From the NCBI RefSeq assembly GCF_028464065.1, contig NZ_CP116808.1, positions 2,757,501 to 2,821,500 on the forward strand: a stretch of DNA of 64,000 bases, written 5' to 3'. This document shows, one piece after another, positions 35,735 through 43,795 of this stretch. The stretch's first letter is position 1; each line of letters opens with the position of its first letter. Source of the DNA: Saprospira sp. CCB-QB6 (lineage in GTDB: Bacteria; Bacteroidota; Bacteroidia; Chitinophagales; Saprospiraceae). Below the pieces are notes generated by a model. It was not told the origin of the DNA. It ran no database searches and saw nothing but the letters and a program-made list of their open reading frames with translations. A program made the translations under genes and the position numbers.

Positions 35735-36940
35735 TTATCGTAAAAGCGATTCTATTTGTTTTTCCAATACTTCTTCAAGGCTTTCACTATAGCCTATTTC
35801 AATGGCTATAACTTGCTGTTTGGCATCTAATAAAATAAATGTTGGAGCAGAAATTATATTGTACTGTTTGGCTAGGTCTTTATCAACTAATGTAGGGTAA
35901 CTGATCTGCTTATATTCCATATGTTTTTTTATCTGATCTGGATGATCTACATGGTTTACGCCTATAATACAAAGCCCTTTTTCTTTATACTTTTGATGTA
36001 GCCGCTCCAAAACAGGCATTGATTTTAGGCAGGGATAACATCCTCGATACCAAAAGTCAAGTAGTACTATTTTTCCCTTGAGTTTCGATAACTCTACTAT
36101 ATTACCATCTGTGTCATGAGCTTTCCAATTGCTAACGGTTTGTCCAATTTTAAGCGTCGGCGCTAACTTTTCAGGATCAACCTCTTTAGGCTTATGTGGA
36201 AAATACTTATTTAAAATTTCTTTTTCTGCAAGGGCAATGCTATCAACAGCATCTCTCGTATTATGGATCTCAACCTCTTGGATACTAGCTTCCTCATATT
36301 GAGACATGTTCTCAAATTCTAATCGTAAACTATATTTTATGGGAATAAAATCTGCCATAACACAAGTGACGGTAGTATGAATGTTGTAAATTTCGCCACT
36401 ATTTTTTGTTAATCGATGTATCGTAAATGCATGAGGCTCATCTGCTTTTTCAATCCATAAAGAGTCTACATTTTTTAAAAAATTCTCCCAAAAGGCAAAT
36501 TGATAAGGTTTGAATATAGCCTTATCTTCTTTGTGTTCGTCCATTGTTTCAGGAGTATCATAAAATGCATAGCTGATGCTAGAGTGAAAACCCAAAATAA
36601 CCGCATCAGGCCTGATAATTTTTGTAACATTTGTATCCAAAATCATATAAGTACTAGCATCTAAGCTGTCATTAAGCGTTTTAGGGTACATCGTCACCTG
36701 CTTTTGCCCTTGATATCTCAGGGTATCCTCAGAAAAAAACTTAAAGTGATTTTTGATGCTGTACTTCCTCATGCTAGTCGCCATAATTTCTTCTTTCCTA
36801 TGGCTTATTACTTCATCAATAGTAGGTAGCTTATCATCAGCTGTAAGAATCTGGTCGATTTCATGAGCTGGCAGCTGAGCCAATACGGTAGTACAAAACA
36901 GTACCTTATTTAAGAGCAGAATTAGAATATAATTTTTCAT
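35735..36940 (-). CDS. TlpA-like thioredoxin-domain protein
   Basis: 401 residues. The signal peptide ends VLAQ (about 1-21). An unassigned N-terminal domain (about 22-250) resembles the outer-membrane-lipoprotein-like region seen in some Bacteroidota thioredoxins. It is followed by a TlpA/AhpC-TSA thioredoxin fold (about 265-400) with the redox motif CYPC in DFWYRGCYPCLKSMP and cis-Pro in SAPTFILLD. It would act as an extracytoplasmic thiol-disulphide reductase. The gene is clearly richer in A+T than its neighbours, which could mean recent acquisition. It stands alone, between two repeats. Confidence 0.83.
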   Translation of the reverse strand: MKNYILILLLNKVLFCTTVLAQLPAHEIDQILTADDKLPTIDEVISHRKEEIMATSMRKYSIKNHFKFFSEDTLRYQGQKQVTMYPKTLNDSLDASTYMILDTNVTKIIRPDAVILGFHSSISYAFYDTPETMDEHKEDKAIFKPYQFAFWENFLKNVDSLWIEKADEPHAFTIHRLTKNSGEIYNIHTTVTCVMADFIPIKYSLRLEFENMSQYEEASIQEVEIHNTRDAVDSIALAEKEILNKYFPHKPKEVDPEKLAPTLKIGQTVSNWKAHDTDGNIVELSKLKGKIVLLDFWYRGCYPCLKSMPVLERLHQKYKEKGLCIIGVNHVDHPDQIKKHMEYKQISYPTLVDKDLAKQYNIISAPTFILLDAKQQVIAIEIGYSESLEEVLEKQIESLLR

Positions 36941-37027
36941 AGGATTGAACTGATTGTGGTGTTTGTAGGTGGATTTTAGATATATTAAATATTTTTTTTA
37001 AAAAAAAGTGAAAATAATAATGATATT

Positions 37028-37148
37028 TTGGGGCTGCCCCTCGCTTCGCTCGGGTCGGGCTGTCTCGCAGCTCGCTGATCGCTCGGCCCTGCGCCGCCAA
37101 AGGCGGCTGGGTCTGGCGCTTTGCGCCACTGCTGTCCATCCCTCAGCC
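37028..37148 (-). repeat. Dispersed structured repeat, subfamily B (copy 13)
   Basis: Minus-strand copy: GGCTGAGGGATGGA start, hairpins GGCGC/GCGCC, GCCGCC/GGCGGC and CGAGC/GCTCG, outer stem GGCTG/CAGCC. It fills most of the gap between the TlpA-like gene and the terminator at 37186. Confidence 0.9.
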
Positions 37149-37185
37149 AGTCGCTTCGCTCCTCTAGAACGCAGGAGTTTGGACC

Positions 37186-37230
37186 AAAAAAAAAGCAGGA
37201 AAAATGATTGACTTCATTTTTCCTGCTTTT
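37186..37230 (-). terminator. Terminator of the bactofilin/AtpZ/biotin-carrier unit
   Basis: AAGCAGGAAAAATGA and TCATTTTTCCTGCTT form a 15-bp stem, followed on the minus strand by a run of eight or more T residues. It lies 22 bases after the stop of the biotin-carrier gene. Confidence 0.9.
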
Positions 37231-37251
37231 GTATTATTATGGGCCTTGAGC

Positions 37252-37734
37252 CTATAAGGGATCAAGTTCAATAAGCACTTGATTTTTATCTACCGCTGCG
37301 CCCTTATCCACCTTAATGGCTTTAATTATGGCATCGGCTGGGGCCTTAATCACATTTTCCATTTTCATGGCTTCAAGGATGAGGACCGCCTCATCTTTTT
37401 TCACTTCTTGGCCAACTTCCACCATCAGATCGAGTAATAAGCCAGGCATAGGCGCTTTAATATCATTGACCTTAGCGACTCCTACTTTTTCAAAGCCAAG
37501 GCGTTCAGCCAAAAGGTCAAAACGGTCTTTTGCGGCTAGGGTATAGGTGTTTTGTCCAATGCGGATTTCAAAGCTCTTGCTAGTATAATCTGCTGAGATT
37601 ACTCTAGCCGTATAAGAGCGATTTTGGTAAAGGATATGAAAGGCCTGCTCTTCTAGTTGGACCAAGTCCCAGTTAAAGTCTTTGGGATCCAATTCTAGAA
37701 AGTCCTCTTTAGATTGATGTTTAATTTGGTACAT
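37252..37734 (-). CDS. Biotin/lipoyl-attachment protein (carboxylase biotin carrier type)
   Basis: 160 residues. The C-terminal 70 residues form a biotinyl domain with the attachment motif EAMKMEN (the Lys between two Met) and the preceding IKAPMPGLLLDLMVEVGQ hairpin. The N-terminal half is a separate small beta domain (about 1-80), as in the carrier subunits of propionyl- or acyl-CoA carboxylases of Bacteroidota. The partner carboxyltransferase and biotin carboxylase are not in the window. It begins 4 bases after the AtpI-like gene stop, in an odd operon with ATP-synthase accessory genes. Confidence 0.88.
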   Translation of the reverse strand: MYQIKHQSKEDFLELDPKDFNWDLVQLEEQAFHILYQNRSYTARVISADYTSKSFEIRIGQNTYTLAAKDRFDLLAERLGFEKVGVAKVNDIKAPMPGLLLDLMVEVGQEVKKDEAVLILEAMKMENVIKAPADAIIKAIKVDKGAAVDKNQVLIELDPL

Positions 37735-37738
37735 AGTA

Positions 37739-38119
37739 CTATGCTTTTCCGAGCTGAGTCAAAAAGTAAATTTCAAAAAGCGTGAAGCAGAAGTATACCC
37801 AAAAGAAGGGCAATACAAAAAGCTGATCGGCTGGTTTAAAGGTATAAAAATAGGCTAAGACCAGCGAAAGACTGAGCAGCATTTTGATACTAGTTTGCAT
37901 CATAAAGACTCGGCTAAACTGCAATTGGTCTTTACTTTGGCTAGCTTGTCGGGCCCAAAAAAAGCAAAGCCAGCTAAAGAGCACAAAAAAAAGATAGCTA
38001 GCCCAAGCGAGGCCACCATAGACGGCAAAGCGGGGCCAAAACCACTGAAGGCCCAAAAGACTAAGGGCCACAAAGGCCGAAACGCCTAGTAGGCTAGAAT
38101 AAAACTGTGATAACTGCAT
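37739..38119 (-). CDS. Small membrane protein next to AtpZ (possible AtpI-type ATP synthase subunit I)
   Basis: 126 residues with four predicted transmembrane helices (about 10-28, 33-55, 72-90 and 97-118) and a charged loop between helices 2 and 3. Length, topology and position directly after the AtpZ-like gene (2 bases) suggest the ATP synthase I/AtpI family, which helps assemble the c-ring. The sequence itself shows no motif that settles this. Confidence 0.65.
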   Translation of the reverse strand: MQLSQFYSSLLGVSAFVALSLLGLQWFWPRFAVYGGLAWASYLFFVLFSWLCFFWARQASQSKDQLQFSRVFMMQTSIKMLLSLSLVLAYFYTFKPADQLFVLPFFWVYFCFTLFEIYFLTQLGKA

Positions 38120-38121
38120 GA

Positions 38122-38391
38122 CTATTCTTCTTCCGGATCTTCTGGGGGACTTTCGGCCAAGATTTGGCGAATAAACAGATAGAGGGCCAAAAATACAGCA
38201 CCCAAAGAGCCAATAACGACAAATAGGGGCTTAGTTTCTAGGTATTTATCTAAATATACGCCAGCAAAAGAACCCGCGGCAATGACCAAGGCCATTTGCA
38301 CGCCCATACCAGAGTACTTCATGTAGCTCTCTATGGCTTTTTTGTTCTTTTTGAGGGCTTGGCCCTTTTTATTTTGGGGATTGGATGCCAT
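38122..38391 (-). CDS. AtpZ/AtpI-type protein
   Basis: 89 residues: a basic N-terminus, then two transmembrane helices (about 27-50 and 56-76) with the pattern YSGMGVQMALVIAAGSFAGV and GVYLDKYLETKPLF, typical of the F0F1-ATPase gene1/AtpZ family, and an acidic tail. AtpZ works with AtpI in ATP-synthase assembly or Mg/Ca transport. Its start overlaps the end of the bactofilin gene by 23 bases, so the two are coupled, as in many Bacteroidota. Confidence 0.85.
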   Translation of the reverse strand: MASNPQNKKGQALKKNKKAIESYMKYSGMGVQMALVIAAGSFAGVYLDKYLETKPLFVVIGSLGAVFLALYLFIRQILAESPPEDPEEE

Positions 38392-38752
38392 GCTGTAGAT
38401 TCATTTTGCAGGCGCCATTCATTTGGGCCCCATCTTCTACGGCAAGTTTAGAGGTTTCTAGATCGCCTTGAATTTTGGCCGACTTTCGAATATCTAGTAA
38501 TTGTTGACAATAGACGTTTCCTAAAACTTGGCCCTCAATGATGGCATTTTGGCAATGAATGTTGCCTTTGATAACAGAAGTTTGGCCCAAAACCACCTTC
38601 GCTTTACAGCGAAGGTCCCCTTCAATGCGTCCATCTACACGGATGTCAATAACAGATTGCACATTTCCCTTTACAATAGAGTCGCGGACTAGGCTATTAT
38701 GAGAAACGGCGGCAGTTCGGGCGGCTCGTTCTTTATTTTTATTGCTAAACAT
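38369..38752 (-). CDS. Bactofilin family protein
   Basis: 127 residues made of a right-handed beta-helix with short rungs (RVDGRIEGDLRCKAKVVLGQ, SVIKGNIHCQNAIIEGQVLG), the bactofilin (DUF583) core, with short disordered ends. Bactofilins polymerise into membrane-bound filaments that scaffold peptidoglycan enzymes. The ATG at 38752 is preferred over 38779 because the latter lies in the infC terminator. Its four cysteines are unusual but not disqualifying. Confidence 0.87.
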   Translation of the reverse strand: MFSNKNKERAARTAAVSHNSLVRDSIVKGNVQSVIDIRVDGRIEGDLRCKAKVVLGQTSVIKGNIHCQNAIIEGQVLGNVYCQQLLDIRKSAKIQGDLETSKLAVEDGAQMNGACKMNLQHGIQSPK

Positions 38753-38777
38753 AAATGTTGAGGTTAAGAAACAAAGC

Positions 38778-38812
38778 AAAAAAAGGCTGTCTGTTGAGAG
38801 ACAGCCTTTTTA
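38778..38812 (-). terminator. Terminator after infC
   Basis: AAAAGGCTGTCT pairs with AGACAGCCTTTT, with a further T-run on the minus strand. It separates infC from the bactofilin gene. Confidence 0.88.
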
Positions 38813-38863
38813 GCCAGTAGTTTTGCGGCAAAGCGAGAGGCTCTGGGCAAATATACTAGCCTA

Positions 38864-39472
38864 CTATTTTGATTTAGCCGATTTTTTCGGGCTAAGCGTT
38901 ACATGCATACGGCGATCCTCCATTTTTGGGGGATAATCAGTCACACTCAATTCGCCTAGTTCTTCAACAAAGCGTTTGAGTAGGGTACGGCCACGGTCTT
39001 TAAAGACAATAGAGCGTCCTTTAAACTGCACATAAGCTTTTACTTTTGCGCCATCTTCTAGGAAGCTTTTGGCATGTTTGAGTTTGAACTCAAAATCATG
39101 ATCGTCGGTATTGGGACCAAAGCGAATTTCTTTAATGACGACCTTAACCTGTTTGGCTTTGAGTTCTTTCTCGCGTTTTTTGCGCTCGTAAAGGAATTTT
39201 TTCAGGTCGATGATTTTGCAAACGGGAGGCTTCCCGTTAGGCGAAATTTCTACTAGGTCCAATTCCAATTTATTGGCCCAAGAAGCGGCGATGCGCGTTT
39301 TCACTACGGAACCGCTTTCGATTTCTTTGCCAGCGATTTCGCTAATCTCATCAAAGTTGTCGCCTACCAAGCGAATTTCTGGTACGCGAATATTATCATT
39401 GATTCTGTATTCAGAACCTGGTGTATCTCTCCGATTGTATTTTCCTCGGTTTCTGTTAATTCTTCTAGCCAA
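38864..39472 (-). CDS. infC: Translation initiation factor IF-3
   Basis: 202 residues. The N-terminal domain ([16 protein letters not shown] at about 22-37), the lysine-rich linker ([17 protein letters not shown]) and the C-terminal domain ([20 protein letters not shown]) are all in place. IF-3 binds the 30S subunit and checks the start codon and initiator tRNA. The C-terminus has the Lys/Ser extension common in Bacteroidota. The best start is a TTG at 39472; the nearest alternatives are non-ATG as well, in keeping with the known use of a rare start codon for infC autoregulation. The ribosomal protein genes rpmI and rplT do not follow it here. Confidence 0.95.
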   Translation of the reverse strand: MARRINRNRGKYNRRDTPGSEYRINDNIRVPEIRLVGDNFDEISEIAGKEIESGSVVKTRIAASWANKLELDLVEISPNGKPPVCKIIDLKKFLYERKKREKELKAKQVKVVIKEIRFGPNTDDHDFEFKLKHAKSFLEDGAKVKAYVQFKGRSIVFKDRGRTLLKRFVEELGELSVTDYPPKMEDRRMHVTLSPKKSAKSK

Positions 39473-39548
39473 ACAACTAAGTAATTTAATGAAAAAAATG
39501 AATAGAGAAAGTAGACTTTATCCGCCTGCCTTTCTCTGCTTGTTGCTT

Positions 39549-39556
39549 CAAAAGTA
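39549..39556 (-). promoter_or_regulatory. -7 box upstream of infC
   Basis: TACTTTTG on the minus strand fits TAnnTTTG; it lies about 77 bases before the infC start. No TTTG is seen 19 bases upstream. Confidence 0.4.
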
Positions 39557-39698
39557 CTAAAAAAAATTGGCTCTCTTTATTCCTCTTCAGCGTTTTTTGC
39601 ATCTTCTAAAAAGAAGAGCTATCTATTTTAGCTAAATTTGATGAGTTTCCCTAATTTATTGAACCTTATTTAGCGGTTTGGAGCGAGCGTAGCGAGCT

Positions 39699-39834
39699 GG
39701 CTGAGGGATGGACAGCAGGGCGGCGAAGCCGCAGACCCAGCAAAATGAGCGTAGCGAAATTTTGCGCAGGGCCGAGCGAATAGCGAGCTGCGAAACAGCC
39801 CGACCCGCCTAGAAGGCGGGGCAGCCCCAAAAAA
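39699..39834 (+). repeat. Dispersed structured repeat, subfamily B (copy 14)
   Basis: Outer stem GGCTG/CAGCC; hairpins GCGGC/GCCGC, GCAAAAT/ATTTTGC (an AT-rich compensated version) and CCCGCC/GGCGGG; boxes GGGCCGAGCGA and AGCGAGC; tail CCCCAAAAAA. It ends 23 bases before the next start codon. Confidence 0.92.
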
Positions 39835-39856
39835 CAGAACATAAAACAAAAAAGAA

Positions 39857-40669
39857 ATGAAAAAATCCCCTGTATATTCCCCAGATGAATTGGCTAAAAT
39901 TTTACTTTTAGAAGAGTATAGTTTGCCTTATGATTATGAAGATGGGCAGTTATTGTTGACCGAAGAGACGGCTGAAAATCTGGCTGTTTTACTGCAGAAA
40001 GAGCAGGAAGAAGGGCAGCGCTATGAGATTTTTGCGGAATTTGATTATCGGCAGATGTTTGATAATCTTTGTGCGTTTTTGGATGCCCAAAAGATTCCCT
40101 ACAAAATTTGGGAAAAGCAGCAGGATCCTGGCGAAGATTACGCTAGGGCGCCTGCTTTGAAGGATAGTGCCTTTTATGTTTATTTGCGATTGGTTGATTT
40201 TGAGTCTACGCAGGCGCTTTTGCGAGAGGAGGCCAAGGCGCAAAGCATTTATAAAGAGGCGGATTATCATTTGCGGCGATATAGTGATGAGGAATTAATG
40301 GAGATTTTGGAGCGGCCAGAGGACTGGCAAGTTTTGGATGTGGTGGCCGCTCGGTATTTGCTCAATGAAAGAGGCCACAATATTACAGAAGAAGAGGTGG
40401 AGTTGATGCGGCAACATCGGATGATTGAGTTGCGTCAACCTCGGAAATTGACGGCCAAAGAGCGACGAGATGGTTATTTAAGTGCGATTTTCTTGGGGCC
40501 ATTAGGCCTTTTTTGGGGCTATCATTACTATTCTGATCGGCGATTATTACCCAATGGACGAAAAGTTCTTAATTTTGCGCCCCAAGCCAGAGCTGAGGGG
40601 ATCCAAATGATGATGATTTCATTGAGTTGGAGCCTGCTGCTAGGCCTTATTTTATATTATTTGTTATAA
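39857..40669 (+). CDS. Hypothetical protein with C-terminal membrane helices
   Basis: 270 residues. A soluble acidic region (about 1-195) with two similar alpha/beta segments (EYSLPYDYEDGQLLL; DVVAARYLLNERGHNITEEE) is followed by two predicted membrane helices (about 207-225 and 250-270), with YYSDRRLLPNGRKVLNF between them. The helix-loop-helix resembles TM2-type domains only loosely. I do not recognise the family. It precedes trmB by 7 bases, so co-transcription with it and the ligase-like gene is likely. Confidence 0.72.
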   Translation: MKKSPVYSPDELAKILLLEEYSLPYDYEDGQLLLTEETAENLAVLLQKEQEEGQRYEIFAEFDYRQMFDNLCAFLDAQKIPYKIWEKQQDPGEDYARAPALKDSAFYVYLRLVDFESTQALLREEAKAQSIYKEADYHLRRYSDEELMEILERPEDWQVLDVVAARYLLNERGHNITEEEVELMRQHRMIELRQPRKLTAKERRDGYLSAIFLGPLGLFWGYHYYSDRRLLPNGRKVLNFAPQARAEGIQMMMISLSWSLLLGLILYYLL

Positions 40670-40676
40670 GTTTTTG

Positions 40677-41357
40677 ATGGGACGGAACAAAAAACAACAG
40701 AAATTTGCGGAGCTGCACGAGCTGCCTAATGTCTACCTTAACTTTGGGGTTAATTCGCCAATTATTGAATTGCCCACTGGCGAAAAGCAGGATATGCGTG
40801 GTCAATGGAAGGCGCAATTGGGCCAAGATAAACCTTTGGTACTCGAGCTAGCCTGTGGAAAAGGAGAGTATAGCGTAGGCCTGGGCCAGATGTATCCCGA
40901 AGCCAACTTCATGGGCATTGACCTAAAGGGAAACCGCATTTGGAATGGGGCCAAAACTGCCCTAGAAGAAGGTTTGGACAATGTGTTTTTTCTCCGTGCC
41001 CAAATTGATTTTATCGAGTCCTTTTTTGCTGCTGAAGAAGTGGACGAAATTTGGATTACCTTTGCCGACCCACAAGTCAAAAAACCACGAAAGCGTCTGA
41101 CCTCCCCCTTGTTTTTGTCGCGTTATCGGAAAATTTTGAAAAAAGGCGGTAAAATCCATCTTAAAACAGACTCTCCCGTGCTTTATGAATATACCATGGA
41201 GCAAATTGAGGAGTTAGGTCTTCCCCTAGAGTTTGCCCATGACGATATTTATAGTTTGGCCGAACAAGATCCAAACTGGGGGATTACTACCTATTATGAG
41301 CAGCTACACCGAGGCAAGGGCGCCACGATTAAGTATGCTCGTTTTAGGTTGGACTAA
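40677..41357 (+). CDS. trmB: tRNA (guanine-N7-)-methyltransferase
   Basis: 226 residues of the TrmB family. The SAM-binding motif is LELACGKGEY (about 61-70), followed by MGIDLKGNRIW, and the catalytic region is ITFADPQVKKPRKRL (about 125-140). The enzyme makes m7G46 in the variable loop of several tRNAs. A TTG three bases upstream is in frame, but the ATG at 40677 gives the more usual start. It is followed 10 bases later by a polytopic membrane protein gene. Confidence 0.94.
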   Translation: MGRNKKQQKFAELHELPNVYLNFGVNSPIIELPTGEKQDMRGQWKAQLGQDKPLVLELACGKGEYSVGLGQMYPEANFMGIDLKGNRIWNGAKTALEEGLDNVFFLRAQIDFIESFFAAEEVDEIWITFADPQVKKPRKRLTSPLFLSRYRKILKKGGKIHLKTDSPVLYEYTMEQIEELGLPLEFAHDDIYSLAEQDPNWGITTYYEQLHRGKGATIKYARFRLD

Positions 41358-41367
41358 ATAAGATAAA

Positions 41368-42567
41368 ATGCCAATTCGTTCTTACTTTTTGCTTTTCCAA
41401 AAGGGGCTGCCTTTTTTGGCCGCCCTACTTATGTTTGTTGGTCTTATTGCTTCTAAAGCATTGATTGCTATTGCTTCTGTGGCTTTTGTTTTGGCCGCCC
41501 TGCCTTATGTCTTTAAGGCAAAAAACTGGCAACGGCTTCAACAACAACCTCTTTTTTGGAGCCCTGCGCTACTATTCATATTAATGGCCAGTACCGCCCT
41601 TTATAGTGAAAATAAAGTGGAGCTCATGGATCGTGTTCGCGTTATGCTTCCACTACTTTTGCTCCCAATTAGCATGGCAATTTTGCCGCCTTGGCCAAAG
41701 CAACAATGGCGCTGGCTTTTGGCCAGCTTTGTCTTGATTATGAGTATAGCCGTGGCGGCTGTGCTCATTAACTATGGATTAAATTACACAGCTATTCAGG
41801 CTTCTTTAAAGCATAGTAAGGGCATGCCCAATCCAGCTAATGATCATGTCCGCTTTAGCCTGCTCATTTGTTGGGCAACTATTTTATCTGGCCAGCTTTT
41901 CGTTTGGCGTCTAGGCCGATGGCCTTGGATTTGGCTACTTTTGGGGAGCTTTCTCTTTTTGGCAATGCACATTTTTGGCGCACGATCAGGCATCCTTGCC
42001 TTTTATTTTGCTAGCTTTTACCTTTTGCTCCGTTGGCTTTGGCAAACAAAACGCTTTTTGATAGGCAGTTTAGGCCTGTTAGCTTGTTTGTCACTCCCTT
42101 TTTTGGCCTATAAAACAATTCCCTCTTTCCGAGAAAAAATATTGCTGACAGAGAAGAATATTCGCCTTTATCAAGCAGGCCATATTGGCAATTATTCTGA
42201 TACACAGCGCATGCTCTCTTTTCAAGTTGCACTAGAAGTTTGGGCCAAATCACCCATTTTGGGCGTGGGCCTAGGCGACTTAAAAGATGAGCAAAAACTA
42301 ATCTATCAAAAAGACTATCCAGAACAAAGGGTAATGGCACCACATAGCCAATATATTAGCAGCCTTGCGGCTATGGGAGTCCTTGGTCTACTGCTTTTTC
42401 TTGGCCTCTTTTCTTGGCCCTTTTTCACCGAAAAAACAGCCATTTTTCAACTCTTTTGGCTGCTTATCGCTGTTTCTTTTCTTAGCGAAAATACACTCTT
42501 TATTACCATTGGCGCCAATCTATACGCCTTCTTTTATTGCTATTTATTGCTTCCCAAAAAGCCGTGA
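41368..42567 (+). CDS. O-antigen ligase/polymerase family membrane protein
   Basis: 399 residues with about ten to twelve transmembrane helices. The Wzy_C/WaaL region includes a large periplasmic loop (about 265-330) with SDTQRMLSFQVALEVWAKSP, then LGVGLGDLK and PHSQYISSLAAMG, the conserved His-containing segment of O-antigen ligases. Such proteins join polysaccharide chains to lipid A core or other acceptors in the periplasm. No other glycan genes sit beside it, so the substrate is open. It is 10 bases after trmB, and a repeat follows. Confidence 0.87.
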   Translation: MPIRSYFLLFQKGLPFLAALLMFVGLIASKALIAIASVAFVLAALPYVFKAKNWQRLQQQPLFWSPALLFILMASTALYSENKVELMDRVRVMLPLLLLPISMAILPPWPKQQWRWLLASFVLIMSIAVAAVLINYGLNYTAIQASLKHSKGMPNPANDHVRFSLLICWATILSGQLFVWRLGRWPWIWLLLGSFLFLAMHIFGARSGILAFYFASFYLLLRWLWQTKRFLIGSLGLLACLSLPFLAYKTIPSFREKILLTEKNIRLYQAGHIGNYSDTQRMLSFQVALEVWAKSPILGVGLGDLKDEQKLIYQKDYPEQRVMAPHSQYISSLAAMGVLGLLLFLGLFSWPFFTEKTAIFQLFWLLIAVSFLSENTLFITIGANLYAFFYCYLLLPKKP

Positions 42568-42574
42568 TTTTTTT

Positions 42575-42694
42575 AGGGGCTGCCCTTCACTTCGTTCAGG
42601 TCGGGCTGTTTCGCAGCTCGCTCTTCGCTCGGCCCTGCGCCGCCTTCGGCGGCTGGGTCTGGCCCTTCGGGCCACTGCTGTCCATCCCTCAGCC
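42575..42694 (-). repeat. Dispersed structured repeat, subfamily B (copy 15)
   Basis: Minus-strand copy: GGCTGAGGGATGGA start, hairpins GGCCC/GGGCC and GCCGCC/GGCGGC; the third hairpin is weak; outer stem GGCTG/CAGCC; box GGGCCGAGCGA then AGCGAGC. It fills the space between two convergent genes. Confidence 0.9.
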
Positions 42695-42727
42695 GCGTCG
42701 CTGCGCTCCTTTGTAGGCGGCAAAAAA

Positions 42728-43660
42728 TTAGTCCAATGGCCCAAAACCTTCTTGGCTCACAATTTTTTGCCCTGCTGCAGAACGACAAAATGCCATGAAA
42801 TCCATCCAAAAAGGATCTTCTAAGGCCAAACTATCTAAATACAAATAGAGCGGACGACGAAAGAGATAATCCTTGTTCTCTAAATTAGCCCCCTGCCCAT
42901 CTACCTGCAAACTGTAAATCGCTAGGCCCTCAGGCAACTCATAAGGCGCAAAGGCCAATCCATTGGGATCATTCGCTAAATCACGTAGTAAATAAGTGAA
43001 GTTCTCTTGCTGCTTGTGCTCTGCACCCAATGTTCCCAAAATGTTTTGTATAAAATGAAAAGAACCCGAATGTTCATTGCGCAAATAAAGCCGAATAGGA
43101 CCAGAAAAATGAGCATCAATCTCCGCCCAATCTTTAATCTCCCCACTAAATATTTTGGCTAGCTGCGCCTTACTCAAGTTCTTAATGCCAGCCTTTTCTT
43201 TATGGACCAAAACCCGCAAGGCATCATAAGCCAAAATCAGTTGCTGTTCTTTCTTTAATTCAGGCATTTTTTCTATCAGGCTATCATCAATTGCCTTAGA
43301 AGCCATAGCCAATTGCGCTTGCCCAGCCACCAAAGCCGAAAAACCCGCCTGAGATCCCTTGGGCAATAACTCTAAACGCAGCTTTTTCCCAGCTTGCTCC
43401 CAACTATAAATATTGCCAGCAGATAAACGCTCTTTCTGCTTGAGCTGAATGCCCTTTTGGGCCAAATAACCCTCCAGTAAGGCTGGCATAAGCTCCGCCC
43501 CCAAGGTTTTAGAACCCGTAATTTTATAAAATTGAGGAACAGCGGTTTGCACTTTAGAATCTGCCGCTTTGCCAACTTGAGATGGCCCCGAAGGCTGACA
43601 AGCCGAAAGGCTAAATAGGACCAAAGCATAAAAAAAATGCTTAATTTGGAATACAGTCAT
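42728..43660 (-). CDS. PstS-like phosphate-binding lipoprotein
   Basis: 310 residues. The lipobox LSAC has Cys at about 20, then a type II periplasmic-binding-protein fold. The ITGSKTLGAELMPALLEGYL start and the hinge segment LSKAQLAKIFSGEIKDW are characteristic of PstS/SphX-type proteins, as is the NEHSGSFHFIQ segment. It would bind phosphate or another oxyanion outside the inner membrane. No PstC, PstA or PstB gene is beside it, so it is either an orphan binding protein or works with a transporter elsewhere. Confidence 0.85.
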   Translation of the reverse strand: MTVFQIKHFFYALVLFSLSACQPSGPSQVGKAADSKVQTAVPQFYKITGSKTLGAELMPALLEGYLAQKGIQLKQKERLSAGNIYSWEQAGKKLRLELLPKGSQAGFSALVAGQAQLAMASKAIDDSLIEKMPELKKEQQLILAYDALRVLVHKEKAGIKNLSKAQLAKIFSGEIKDWAEIDAHFSGPIRLYLRNEHSGSFHFIQNILGTLGAEHKQQENFTYLLRDLANDPNGLAFAPYELPEGLAIYSLQVDGQGANLENKDYLFRRPLYLYLDSLALEDPFWMDFMAFCRSAAGQKIVSQEGFGPLD

Positions 43661-43795
43661 CGAAAATAGAATTTTTCAGTCTCGGAATTTTATTTTTGGG
43701 GGCAATATCCTGGGATCAGGGCCAAAAATAGCCGCTAATCCGCTATTTTTCCGCTTTCTCAGATTGCCAAATTGTTAACAACTCTAGATATTCAG

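Noticed and set aside
42728-43660. A phosphate transport operon around the PstS-like gene
   Set aside because: No pstC, pstA, pstB or phoU-like gene is adjacent on either strand.
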